Position numbers and translations under genes: made by a program
The notes under the pieces: model-generated
Told to the model about the DNA's origin: nothing
What the model saw: the letters and a program-made list of their open reading frames with translations, nothing else
The model's database searches: none
Part shown: positions 49,665 to 62,600 of the stretch, piece by piece
Layout: every line of letters begins with the position of its first letter
Numbering within the stretch: the first letter of the stretch is position 1
Assembly: GCF_914767665.1 (NCBI RefSeq)
Contig: NC_059505.1
Span: forward strand, 22,875,506-22,939,505
DNA: 64,000 nucleotides
From: Harmonia axyridis
Taxonomy: Eukaryota; Arthropoda; Insecta; Coleoptera; Coccinellidae
Reading direction: 5' to 3'

Positions 49665-49919
49665 TTATTTCATTTTTCGCTTAATTTCTTCTTGAGCTTC
49701 TTTAATCTGGTTTTGAAAATTTCTAGCAATATCTTTCATAAAACTTCTGAATTGTTCTGGGTTCATCTTTTTGTCCCATTGCTGAGCTTCAATGTAATAT
49801 TTTCCACTATATGCAAGTCTCACAATAATTTGGGCTGCTCTTCTCATGGGATATGATTCACTTAATTTTTGTACTAATTGTTCATTATTTGCAAGAAGTC
49901 TTATTAGAAACCTAATCAT
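49665..49919 (-). CDS. NCBP2AS2: Small NCBP2AS2-like protein, 84 aa
   Basis: Single-exon reading frame of 84 residues. The N-terminal half reads RFLIRLLANNEQLVQKLSES followed by PMRRAAQIIV. This resembles the short conserved protein NCBP2AS2 (LxxLL...QLVexLSES.PiRRAAQ); a predicted helical, basic, lysine-rich C-terminus (EEIKRKMK) follows. The family's role is poorly known, so I give none. The ATG lies only 47 bp after the stop of MED9 on the same strand. The stop codon overlaps an AATAAA (ATGAAATAAAC), so the 3' UTR must rely on this or a later signal. The call is by motif resemblance only; an alignment to insect orthologues would settle it. Confidence 0.75.
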   Translation of the reverse strand: MIRFLIRLLANNEQLVQKLSESYPMRRAAQIIVRLAYSGKYYIEAQQWDKKMNPEQFRSFMKDIARNFQNQIKEAQEEIKRKMK

Positions 49920-49966
49920 TTTTATATTTTTTATTTTATTTATCTATGACTTGATACTTGACAGGT

Positions 49967-52056
49967 CTATTTGGACGTCATAGAATCGTAAGGATGCATA
50001 TATCGATATTTTTGCAATAATTCTTGCTTCAGTTTTAATTGAATCTTCAAAGATTCCAAATTCGATAACTGTTGTTCCTTATTATAGTCGATTCCACGTA
50101 ACTGATATATCTGTAAAGAAGAAAAATTAGTGGGTTTATTCAACGACAGATGAAATGATGAACTGTCAATGTCAAACATTCCAGTTTTCAATATTTTCAA
50201 TATGAAATGCTCACGTTATGGCATACGTATCCGTGAATATTGTAAAACGAAGAAGATGGAAGAGATTCAATGACGTTTTCAACAATAAGAAATTACGTAG
50301 AGTTTTAAAAATTGGCAAAATGAAATATGCACATATATCAGTATTGTGAAATGAATAGTTTTATCATAATAACATCCGTTATTGTTTCAGTATTGTGTGC
50401 AATTCTAACATCTTTGCAGCATTATTATTCCATCAAGTATTTCAAAGAACCTGTAATAAGATACGATCCTCCCTTATTTGATGATTTCATACCAACAGAT
50501 GATACAAGTCTTAGTTATTATTCCCTAGAGGATGATACTATATTACAGGGTTTGAGTGATGTTTTAGATCCTCCAAAATTGCATGAAAATACTAGAGAAC
50601 AAGCAACTGAGACAGAAGTTCATAATACACTACAAGCTGCTCTTGCCTTTCACATCACAGGTAAAATAAATAAAGCAATGAAATTATTTGAACATGCAGC
50701 AGCAATGGCACCATCAGATGCAGATGTACTTAACAAATATGGAGAATTTCTAGAAAAAACTCAGAAAGATGTGGTCACAGCAGATGAATTATATTTTAAG
50801 GCTCTCACATATTCTCCAGATCACCCAGCTGCTCTTATGAATAGAAGAAGGACAGCACAAGTTGTAGATAAATTGGATTTAGAAATGTTGAAAATGATTG
50901 ATAATAAAAGAGATAATTTGAAGGAAATGTTCAGTAAGAACTCATTTGATAGTATTAAGAAGCAAGCATATTTTTTACATATATATCACACTGTTGGCAT
51001 TGAAGGAAATACAATGACTATTGATCAATTGAAATATTTACTTGAAACAGGGCAAGTTGTTTCAGGTAAAAGTATCATTGAACATAATGAAGTAATAGGA
51101 CTCCAGTTAGCTATGAAATATGTAAAATTGTTAACTAGAAAAAACTACATTAGTGTCAATGATATATTAGGAATTCATAGACGAGCAATGGGTCATGTAG
51201 ATCCAGTCAAATCAGGTCGATTTCGTAATGAGAAAGTCTTCATTGGAAAGCACATTCCTCCTCCGCCTAAAGAACTTCCTTCATTAATGGAAGCCTATGA
51301 ATATTGGTTAAACTCTGAAGAAGCTCAACAATTGCATCCAGTTCGTTATGCTGCATTAGCACATTATAAATTGGTGGATATTCATCCATTTCACGATGGC
51401 AATGGTCGTACAAGTCGTTTAGTTATGAATTTAATACTTATTCGGGCAGGATACCCTCCTGTAATGGTTTTGAAAGATCAGAGGGAAAAATACTATGATG
51501 CTTTGAATGCTGCTAATTTGGGGGATGTGAGGCCATTTGTTAGGTTTATTGCACAATGTACGATCCAAATTCTTGATATGTATATGTATGGAACTGAAGT
51601 TATGTCAATTGGAAATGTTGAAAAAGAAATAATAAATTATTAAACATTCAAATAAAGTATCCTCGAATTTCATTATAAACCTTAACTTTCAAATACATCT
51701 CTTTACATCACAATATTGATGAAATTAGTCAAATTTCTAAAGAATAAACAGAGGTGAATCTTGCATCTAGTCATTATTAAATTACCTGAGCTCGTGCTTG
51801 GTCTAGATGCTTCTGGAGTTCTAGTACTTTTTGTGCGCACTCCTGAGATTCCTTCGTCTTAGCAGCAGTATCGTGATGATCTTTTTCAATTCTAATTAGG
51901 AAAATATCATTGATTATATAAATTATTAGATAACATAACATGTTTTTACCTGCGTATTATTGCGTATATTATTGGAAGGAATTCAAAATTGAACTCCTCT
52001 GCTGCTATTGGTTTGGTACTATCCTGACTAGTTTGACTCACTTCGTTTATTTCCAT
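49967..52056 (-). CDS. MED9: Mediator of RNA polymerase II transcription subunit 9
   Basis: Three exons on the minus strand, 52056-51950, 51891-51786 and 50110-49967, join in frame with GT-AG borders to 118 codons plus TAG. The first exon carries the MED9 signature block FNFEFLPIIYAIIRR. The second is a heptad-like helix (IEKDHHDTAAKTKESQ). The third ends with LKIQLKLKQELLQKYRYM, matching the MED9 C-terminal coiled-coil (LREQ...KNELLQKY). MED9 belongs to the Mediator middle module in the nucleus. Intron 2 (51785-50111) contains the entire FICD gene on the other strand. The first exon is 391 bp from LSG1, head to head, which suggests a shared promoter region. The stop is 47 bp from the next gene on the same strand. 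Confidence 0.87.
50327..51643 (+). CDS. FICD: Protein adenylyltransferase FICD (Fic domain, ER AMPylase)
   Basis: Intronless 438-residue protein. A hydrophobic signal anchor lies near residues 10-30 (SFIIITSVIVSVLCAIL), typical of the type II ER membrane protein that AMPylates and de-AMPylates the chaperone BiP. Two TPR-like repeats follow at about 95-170 (LAFHITGKINKAMKLFEHAA). The Fic core carries HPFHDGNGRTSR with the catalytic His at residue 353. The inhibitory helix motif TVGIEGN (residues 222-228, Glu226) is intact, so both activities are expected. A second ATG at 50351 sits closer to the anchor and could be the start. AATAAA follows the stop by about 8 bp. The gene lies entirely inside MED9 intron 2 in the opposite orientation. 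Confidence 0.97.
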   Translation: MHIYQYCEMNSFIIITSVIVSVLCAILTSLQHYYSIKYFKEPVIRYDPPLFDDFIPTDDTSLSYYSLEDDTILQGLSDVLDPPKLHENTREQATETEVHNTLQAALAFHITGKINKAMKLFEHAAAMAPSDADVLNKYGEFLEKTQKDVVTADELYFKALTYSPDHPAALMNRRRTAQVVDKLDLEMLKMIDNKRDNLKEMFSKNSFDSIKKQAYFLHIYHTVGIEGNTMTIDQLKYLLETGQVVSGKSIIEHNEVIGLQLAMKYVKLLTRKNYISVNDILGIHRRAMGHVDPVKSGRFRNEKVFIGKHIPPPPKELPSLMEAYEYWLNSEEAQQLHPVRYAALAHYKLVDIHPFHDGNGRTSRLVMNLILIRAGYPPVMVLKDQREKYYDALNAANLGDVRPFVRFIAQCTIQILDMYMYGTEVMSIGNVEKEIINY

Positions 52057-52447
52057 GGTAAATAAACACTAAAAATAACACTAAATTACCGATAGACTGC
52101 CAAAAAGTACTTTCTTACTAACCTCAACCCAGAATTTTTATTGATATTTACTTCTAGTAAATTTTATGTTCTGAACTATAGAATAAACACAAAAAACTAA
52201 CACTGAACTGAATAATGAATTTTTTTATAGAATGATATGTTTCTCTATGAAATATTGGTGCAAATAATGAAGTTTGACTAGTCTCTAAGGAAGAAACGGT
52301 TAACGAAGAAGAAAACAGAAAAGGTACAGTCTTCTATATTCTCTTATTCTAACCAAAAAGGTTCAAACGGTTTAACTGACAGGTTATGTTGATATTGTGT
52401 TTTTAGGTTTTTACTTTTAATCAACTATTCATTAGTTGTGTCTGAAA
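52057..52447. promoter_or_regulatory. Bidirectional MED9/LSG1 promoter region (inferred)
   Basis: 391 bp separate the two start codons, which point away from each other. The stretch is AT-rich and has no repeat or reading frame worth calling. It must hold the 5' UTRs and start sites of both genes. No TATA box or Inr can be singled out with confidence. Confidence 0.5.
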
Positions 52448-55400
52448 ATGACTGGAAAAAACAAGACTAATTTAGGAAAAGCTATACAGAAAAAAATTAA
52501 TCCTAGGAATCAACAACGTGGAGATAAATCGAAGGTAATTAAATTATGTCCAAGTCCTTCACTCGTTTAATTTCAAGTATGGCCTTCATGGTTTTATACT
52601 CGTGTTACTGATTATTTAGACCCAACCTATAATTCTTCTATTCAGATTATACCATTACAAAGTATTTTAGTTATATACTACAGAGCTTAAAGATGGATAT
52701 GAATGGGGACGGCTCAATCTCCAATCTGTTACAGAAGAATCTTCTCTTCAAGAATTTATGTCAGTAGCTGAGTTAGCCAGAACTGAATTTAAAGCAGAAA
52801 AACTCAATTGCAAGACTGTTGCTCCAGATGCATATTTAGTTGGTCTCTCAAATGAAGATACAACAAGAATAAAGAATTTTCATGAAGATAACAAACAGTT
52901 TTTAAGAATTCCTAGAAGGTAAAAAATATAAATATAATAATATAATATTAAGTTAAATGTATTCTTAACCCTTAAGTAGCAAAAATTTGCTGGTACAGAG
53001 TATAATTTTATTAAATCAAACCAGTTATCTAATCTAATCATCAGATTTATTATTCTATTGGAATACACAAGCATATTTTAGCTATTTCTTTGGCTAGATT
53101 TCACATATTTAATATAAATCAATAAATTAATTTCAATGCAACATTTTAATAACAATAATTCAATAATATCATACATATTATCTTTTTAAATATCCAGGCC
53201 TAAATGGAGTGCAGAAACCTCTCCGGAAGAATTAGATGAAAAAGAAAAAGATGGTTTTTTGGAATGGAGAAGATCTCTAGCACTCTTCCAACAAAGTAAT
53301 GATGTAGTAATGACTCCATTCGAAAAGCAATTGGAATTTTGGAGACAGCTATGGAGGACTATAGAAAGAAGTGATGTTATTGTTCAAATAGTGGATGCGA
53401 GAAATCCACTCCTTTTTCGCTGTGAAGACCTTGAAGCATATGTTAAGGAAGTTTCAGAAAATAAAATTAATTTGCTGTTAGTAAATAAAGCTGATTTTCT
53501 AACTGAAGCACAAAGAAAATCGTGGGCTAATTATTTTTCATCTATCAATGTGAGAGCCATATTTTTTTCAGCAACTTTAGAAAAAGAATTGGAAAATCAT
53601 TCTAACAATCAAAGCGAAGAATCAAATGATGATGAAGAATCTGAATCTGTGAAACAGGAACCTGTAAAGGACATTGAGGAAAAACTCAAAAACTTGGAAA
53701 TTGCTGTAGGAGAAACTGCAGAAAAACTTGATGAAATATTAAGTACTCTAACAATTCCTGAAGATAACTGTGATGATAGCAGTATTAACTCGAGTAATAT
53801 ATTCTCCCAAAAGCAACTGATAGAATTATTCCGAACTATTCATACAGGCCCAAAAGTAAAAGAAAATATAACAACTATTGGTTTTGTGGGATATCCAAAT
53901 GTTGGTAAAAGTTCAACTTTGAATTCTTTATTGAACGAAAAAAAAGTTTCTACTTCTAGTACTGCTGGTAAAACAAAGTATTTTCAAACCATTTATTTGG
54001 ATACTGATATTTTATTATGCGATTGTCCTGGATTGGTTATGCCTTCTTTTGCTTCCACAAAAGCAGATTTAGTGATAAATGGTATTTTAAGAATTGATGA
54101 GATGAGGAATCATGTGCCTCCCATAACATTAGTTGCATGTCTTATTCCAAGACATGTTATAGAAGATACATATAATATTATGATACCAAAATTAAGTGAG
54201 GAATTAGATAAACCACCAACTGCAGAAGAAGTATTGAATGCATATGCATGTAAGTAACACACAAATATTAATTTAAAAAAAAAAATAAGGCTTCAACAAA
54301 GAGCAACCATAGACCAATAAGAATATAGCCCCTATATTCATTTGGTTGTCATCGATGTTGGGTTGTTCATAAGAGAGAAACCGATCTATTGTTACTGACC
54401 CAGATGTCACCAGATTTCCCGATTGGCCTAGACTCTATAATATGTATTACAGGTTATTTTGAAGTCAATATTCTATCTTTGTTTTGATTTGTGGGAAAGG
54501 GGAGATGAATTTTGAAAGCAAATCAAAGATTATCTTTCTTGTTTCGACGAAATACATTTAGATGCCTTTTCCATATCTTTTCGAAAGCTATAGCTTGTTT
54601 TTATTCACCTCAAAATGTTACCATTGAAACTGCATAGTTTTGACATTTTCAGATATTTGTGGATGCCCACTATTAGCAAAAGTATATTTATCTTTAGTTA
54701 CTTTCAGAATCATACGCATAATAACATAACAAACTCCCGCCTCTCCTCACCTTCCTTTGCACACAAATAAAAAAAACAAGATAGACTATCATTGGCTTCA
54801 CAACAAACTGGACTATTATAGAAGACTCACATAGTCTTACTCTAATTTTATTTGTGCTAGTAAAATATTGAGTGGGATGAACTTCTAAATTGAGATTCAG
54901 AAAAGACATTTAATTATTCAATTCACTTCCAATAAAGGACCAGTACCTAATGTTTTTCTAAGATTCAATATTTTTCAATGGTATTGAAATGAGTAAGTAA
55001 CAAATAAGATGAGTTCAAATATGTTTACTAACCATTCGGTCAGTGACAACATGAGAAATGAATTTTACATGCTAATTATTTCATGTCCTTCAAAAATCAA
55101 GTAATACATATTACCTTGGATTTTGAACCTAGTACTATCGAAATCTCATTCCTGAGTTTCAGCTTCTTTTTTGAAGAACCTCTATATTATTGACCTTTTT
55201 TTATTTATTTTTTTGAGACTGTGCATGGTGTTGAAGCTGTATATTGAAATATTTGTTAAGAACGATTCGTGTTGATATTTCTTTTTAAGATTTCAGAGGA
55301 TTTATGACTGCGAATGGTCAGCCAGATAATGCACGAGCAGCAAGATATATTTTGAAAGATTTTCAAAAGGGCAAGCTCTTGTATTGTTATGCACCACCTG

Positions 55401-56624
55401 ATATACCCAAGGAATCTTTTCATTCTTGGCCGGAAAAGAGAAGACAATTCCCTAAACATATTCCAGCGAAAACACTGAGAACTCTAGGGGTAAGTAATAA
55501 GATGAATTACAAACTAAATGAATATTAGGTAGAAATTGTTCCTAATATATTATTCAACATCATCCTATCAGCATAAGGCAGTGGGTATAATAATAATATG
55601 TTTTTATTATGTAAATATTACATTTCAGCAACATTAAACACAATAAAAAACAAAATGGTTTCAAATAGTAATATAATTAATAGGCCATGGTGCCAGTAAT
55701 GTTTTTGCTGTTTAAGGGTCAACAATAAAGATTATTATTATTATTAATAAACGTCAATTTGGAATGCTCAGCCTAAAAATTTGTTGATATACGGTTCAAG
55801 TTTCAAATTTTTGCTTAGTTTAGCAGACCTGGGTAATTTATTGTATTATTTATACAACTGTAAAATGCTCCCTTTTCTGTCAGGATTAATATGTACTTTG
55901 TGAAATTATAGTCCTGTGTTCTGGTGTTTCGAACTGCTTGTGGAAGGTATGCTTCAAGTAAATGTTTATTTTGGTATAGGAAGAGGACACATTCCTGAAT
56001 ATATACCCCCTACACAGTCAAGATTTTATTTTCTTTGAATTTACCCCTACAGAATTGTCTATAGTTGATCCTGGCAAGTAGTCTCAAGGTTCCTTTTTGA
56101 GTAATGAAGAGGTGCTAAGTTTCGCTATTGCTTCCATAGAATATAATTCTATAGAGATCTATGAGATTCAAAGTTTGCATGGTAAATGGTTTTTGAAGTT
56201 TCTTGGTTCAAATATTTGGACAGGACTCTGGTTGTATAACAGGTGCTGTTGAGTTTTCGGTTGACATGAGTTATATAACTTTCCCATTTCAATTGGTTAT
56301 CGATGAGGACTCCAAGATATTTCATATTTTCTTCCAACTCGTCATCTTATCATTAATTATAAATATAAATATTCAAATATTTTTCTCGAGACTTTGCGAT
56401 TCTCAAGAGTTTTCCGATTTTCTTGAGAACATCTGGTTCTCGGTTCTAATAATCATTAATATGGTACCAGGATGGATTGTGGTGCTTGGGTTTCGAATAC
56501 GGTGGCAAATAGTAATACATAATCAAATTTCGATTCTTGCGTTTGGTTCGATTTTGACTTTCAGATCTGGTAAATTGATTCATAAACTCATGTTACTACT
56601 TGAAAACAAGCAAACAAAACAAAA

Positions 56625-56661
<37 letters not shown>

Positions 56662-59600
56662 TGATATAATGATATCACGTTTTACCAGCTGATAATTTAA
56701 TGAAACTCAAATTTTGAATATATCATATCAAATTTATTTTACTAAATACAATCAAATAAAAAAAGTTTTTTAACTGCCCTGTTGTTGAATTCTTCTAAGT
56801 GCTTCACGATGAATGCTCATCATCGCCAAACCGTTAAGTCGACTCTTAATCATAGAACTCCTTAGCTAAGTCTTAATTCTTCGCAGGGTGCTGAATGATC
56901 TCTTCACAGTGCAAGTAATGCAGTGTTAAGTAAGGAATAATTATAGACCTTCTCCAGTACACAGATGGGCTAGTGGCTGGTTGGTTGCTCCTGTGAATTT
57001 GTCTTTCGATAGTCCGGGGCAGTACCTCTAATTTTTTTTCTAGTCCGAGCTTTCCGGCGTTAGTAAAGGCATCTTTCATTATTTCCTCAGTTACTTTTTC
57101 TGCATCGTCACGGTGAGTTTTGATCATTTGCAAAAATTTTTTAATGTGCTGTGAAGCCCTGAATATATTAAGGCTTGGATTGGAGAACCTTCACCACAGG
57201 CTGTAACAAAGTTGATTATTTTTCTATTAAAGCAAGGCCAATAAAAAAAGCATCTTTTGAAGCAGCGGCTTGGAGCTGGAATAGGGCCGGGACTTTTTCG
57301 CCTTTTTGTATTCGAATATTCATCCATAAATTTATTCGATTATTCGAATAATTCATTCAAACAAATATTCATGCTTGATTTATCATGAGTAGTCATGAAT
57401 ATTCAACTATTCGTTGATTATTCAGTGATTATTCAATGATTATTCAATTATTATTCAATGATTATTCAGTGATTATTCAATGATTATTCAGTGATTATTC
57501 AATGATTATTCAGTGATTATTCAATGAATATTCAGTGATTAAACTCATGTTTTAATGAACCAATAAAATCCGAGCGTTTTGATGAGTGGATATACCCTTT
57601 GCGACGTGGTATAATCGTTTTGGTGTTTTGCCTCTCGCCATATACACTCTATTAGTGTGACGTCACACACCGCCATTTTTGGTTCTCCTGTCAGTGTTCG
57701 GAATCCAAACAAATAAATTGTCATTCACCAGTCGAGTGACTCTCGTGACTCGATGTATAATCGAATATTTTCTGTGCTCTTATGATATAAATGTTTATTC
57801 AAGAAATATTAAAAATATTCAATGATTATTCAGTTAATACTTATTCGAATATTCTACTCAATAAACCTAGTCAGCCATGATTGGACTAGATCTTCTTTAA
57901 GATCTAGCAGATCTAGATCGAACAGGTAATATTGAACAAAGTTTACTATAATCTGATGCATAAATGTAAAAACGTTCGTTATTTCTGGAAAAGTCGGGAG
58001 TATTCTGGTTTTACCGAAAAAATTGTCCCATTTTTATAATCAAATTGTCGTTTGGTAAATACAGAGATTTTTTTATCACATGACAACGTACAAAATACAA
58101 TAGATCCTTAAACAGACGCAGTAAAACCTTCGCTGGGACAATACAATCTATATAGATCCTTTACGGGTCTAGAGGTACAAAAATAATGATCAAGCGGATT
58201 CTGAGAACATTAAATTCTTCAAGAATACACTTTGTGATCAATTATACGGAATTTTCAAAAAAATTTGTTTTCTGATTCAGTTTTGTTAGGGAAGGATGTT
58301 ACTTCAGTCGATGTATGTACATTTTAAGACCATAGATTTAAAAGAATATAAAGATTCGTCAGTTCGAAATTCAGAATACATAAAACAATATTTGACCACT
58401 GAAATAGAGCAATGTCTATAAATAGCAATGCATACGGAATAGGAAGGCAAGATTACATTTTCGAATGTAGAATCTTATATTATTATTATTAGAACTCTTT
58501 ATTGCTGAATTCATATGTTAGAATCTTATATTCCATTTTTATATTTTTTCATTGATGAAATCCAAATTTTATTAATTTTTCTTTGGGTAAATACCTTTTT
58601 CTACTACTATTAAATGGATAATTTCAAACCATCAAGAATCATTGTAAAATGCACATTTTCAATGAAAAATAACAAAAAAGTGAAAAATACGAGGGGGCGT
58701 TAAAGTAAAGAATTACCCAATTGTATCTATCAATTTCAATATTATGTAATTTCCAGTAATTTTAATATTAATAAAACGATTTGTCCGTAATGAATCACAA
58801 AACCTTGTTTCAATCATTCCTGAATAGTGAGTCAAGTGATCATTCAAACTTTCATTCGTAACTTCATAAATATCCAACTACTCACTGAATAGAAAACTAT
58901 TCACTGAATAATCAGTGAATACTCAACTATTCACTGATTATTCATGAATAGAAAAGTAGTCATTGATTATTCAAGTATTCAGTGAATACTCGACTATTCA
59001 CTGATTATTCATGAATAGAAAAGTAGTCATTGATTATTCAACTATTCAGTGAATACTCGATTATTCATGAATAGAAAAGTAGTCATTGATTATTCAACTA
59101 TTCAGTGAATATTCATGATTATTCGAATAATGCAAAATGCAATTATTCGAATAATTATTCAATGATTATTCGAATATTCAAATCATTCATTCATGATTCC
59201 CAGCCCTAAGCTGGAAAGCATTCTTTCGTGTGGCATTGTTTCCATCTCGGGATAAAGTTTTTACAGTCTCCATTATCGGATTATTCTTCTTAAATTTTCT
59301 ATCATTCAGATTGCACGAGGCTCAAAATTGTCATTCTGCATCCAATTACAAATTTTAATTTGGATCGAAGGTGTAGTTCCGAAATTGATAAAATTGGAAA
59401 AAAAATTGAACGGTCATATTTACGGAAACTCTGCACAGATTTTGCCCATCAAAGAACTGTGGCATTCGAGATCTGAACCTAGCCTGAAAAATTTTAAGTT
59501 TTCAAGTGGTAGGCTGCCATAACTCAAAATGCTTTTTTTTTAGTTATATCGTCACGTCTAGACCACTATCTCTCTTATTCTGAGTACTACCATGGGCGCC

Positions 59601-62600
59601 CGCAGAAATTTTTCTCAGGGGGGGCAAAATGAAAATTATTGAAAAACGATAAGGCGTCCATGATTGTCGTAGGCGACATCAGTATTCCGTTTCTTTCTAT
59701 TTCTGTATTTATATTTATCACCAGCGTCTACTCTGAATTTCAAAAGATCACTAGAATTGGTACAGGGTGGACAAAAATACAATAGTTTCGTAAAATAACG
59801 CATAATATTCTTTATTAGTTAAATTAACAATACATATTGTCTAGCGCTAATTGGTTGGAATGTAACACCCTGTAGTTTGTTAAATTTTTAGACTAATAAA
59901 AATGAGCTGTTTCCAAACATGTTTGGTACTTGTGGTGTAGCAGACAGAATATGAAAGGAATTATTTCTTATTTTTATACATTTTTATTAATCTAAAAATG
60001 TAACAAACTACAGGGTGTTAAATTCAAACCAATTGCCGTATTTTTGATAATATTGTTAATTTAACTAATAAAGAATGTTACGCGTCACTTTATGAGCACA
60101 CACAAAACTATTGTATTTTTGTCCACCATGTACCAATTGGAATCAATATGTGATACATTTTTGGAATCTGCTCAGCCAGAGTAATCGGAAAATTGAGACA
60201 AATTGGGGTGATCCTTTCAAAGAAAAATGACGCTGACGTCATTACTCTAAAGTAATTCACCCTTTATATTAGATTATTATTTTAAAATACGGTAAATTAA
60301 AATAAAAAATCGACGTGTTTCAGGATTATTTCTTAAAATGGTCTGTTTAGGTAAAAATGAATTTTGTTCCATACTTAACGGTTACGGACGCAGTGTATAA
60401 GATGAATTTATAAACAAATTGACACGCATGGAGTGCTTTCGGTTCCATGAATTTTCTCCACCCAAGAAGTGCTCAACGCGCCTAAGAAAGTTTTCAATTC
60501 AAAAAATACCTCTGCCGATTATGGATTATATGTATAGTATGTAATTCCATTGAAAACCGGAAAATAGTTGTGAATCTATTACTTTCCTTTTTTCCTTGCC
60601 CTTTGGATTGAGAAAGTAATATTGAGGGTGTTGTGCTGAAAAATGAGGCATTCAAAATCTCAGGGGGGGCCATGGCCCCCCCTGGCCCCCCCCTGCGGGC
60701 GCCCATGAGTACTACATAGTTTCAAATTTTAAGAACCACCTGGCAAACTAAGTAATCAGTTTTCAAGTGGAAGGCTACGATAATTCAAAATGCCCTTTTT
60801 TGAGTTATCTCGTTTGTAACGACATACGTGACATGCACAGAAAGAGGAAAAATTTGAAATATTTTCACTTTATGTGAAGAACAATAAAAATAAAAAAGCT
60901 ACAAGGAGTTACAAGGAGATATATGGAGTTGCATCCAAATCATCTAAATTCCAATTTATACTGAAAAAACGTTTGTCATATCGTTGCCAACGATATAACT
61001 CAAAAAAAAGCATTTTGAGTTATGGCAGCCTACCACTTGAAAACTGATTACTTAGTTTGCCAGGTGGTTCTTAAAATTTGAAACTCTGTAGTACTCAGAA
61101 TAAGAGAGATAGGCCAAACAAATTTTTTGATTTCGAATATATAATATATTATATATTCGAAATCAGGGGAAAGAGAGCTAGTCGAATATAGAAAAATATA
61201 CAGGGAGTTCCATTTGAAAAAATGAAGTTGCCATCAATATGTTGCCCACTCTGTATATTTTTCGTTTAGTGAAATCATTTTAGAAAACCCTAGTCGATTT
61301 CGTGAAACTTTTGTAGAAGACATTTTTTTGTACCTCTTTTAGTAACAAAGTTGAAGGGGGGGTCAAATTATGGTGAAAAACCCGGTACATAAAACAATAT
61401 TTACTAGAAATAGAATTTTGAGTGAGGAACATATTTTGCTTTATCTATCAAAAAATAAGAACTGACGTCATATCTTTTTGTTAGATGATAGGTAACTGAA
61501 ATAACATCATTAAGAATACCGTTCTCGAAAATATGTAAAAGCTTTTCCTACTAGCGTTTCGAAAGTATTACTCTCCACACGCATTGACGTTTGGAAAGTA
61601 GTACTTTTCCAAATTCCTGCGGGAAAAAGCCCTGCTATTCACTTGAGTAGCGAGGGTTTTTTCCGCACGCAAATATTAAAGAGTCGCATCATTTCTTATA
61701 TAATTTCTTATAACGGTATCAAGACGAAAACTCTCCGTGAAAGTGTTTCATTTACGCTAGTAGGAAAGATATTGTTCCTAACTCATGTGGAAAGTGTCTT
61801 TTCCGCACTCGACAGCTTGCAACTGCAGTCTCTGGCGGAAAAGTATCACTTTCCACACTTGTTAGAAAAATAAAAATTATTAGATTGGAAATATATTTAT
61901 AATTTGAGTGGTTTAGTTTTTTTAGTCTTTTCTGTTAAGAATAAACCAAAAACATTCAGGTTCAGTTTCAGAAAATGTTGCATTTTGTAGAAACGAATAA
62001 ATTGTAGATCATGTGTTGCAGGCCCATGACACAGTGGAAGAGAGAGAAAAACGATGTGACGCAAGTGGAGCAATGATAATGGGCAAGAAAGTAAATTTGT
62101 AAGTAAAAATTTCTTCATTGTAATCTACCTTGAATTACAGTCAATTTGAAAGTACATAGTTATATCTTTTTGAAATAAAGTAATAAGTCGATATATCAAA
62201 TACTTGTGATTAGATATGATGTGACTTTTCATCAGTATTAACAATGAATAAGCAAAATATATAGTGAATTATTACTATTTTTTTTCAATGAAAAAAAAAT
62301 TAATTAATTAATATAGATAAAAATCTATATTAATTTTTTTTATATCGATTTGCTATCACTTATCGAAATTTTTGAATTATCAAGAGATTTAAGAATAATC
62401 TTGATAATACCTATGTACAGGGTGGGCAAATTTCGATGTTTTAGCACTACAACTTTCCCCCCCCTTGGATCGCGCTTGACTTCAGGCTTTATGCAAAATT
62501 TCGAATTGATCGCGCCTTCAGAAGCAGAGAAAATACTCACTGACACGAGTGAGGAGCTTTTAAGCGCTCGTCATTCATGTGCCAATTGTTCTCTTGGAGA

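Noticed and set aside
56203..56664. 153-codon plus-strand frame ending in serine-leucine repeats
   Set aside because: The end is the TC microsatellite and the rest is antisense to a LINE reverse transcriptase.
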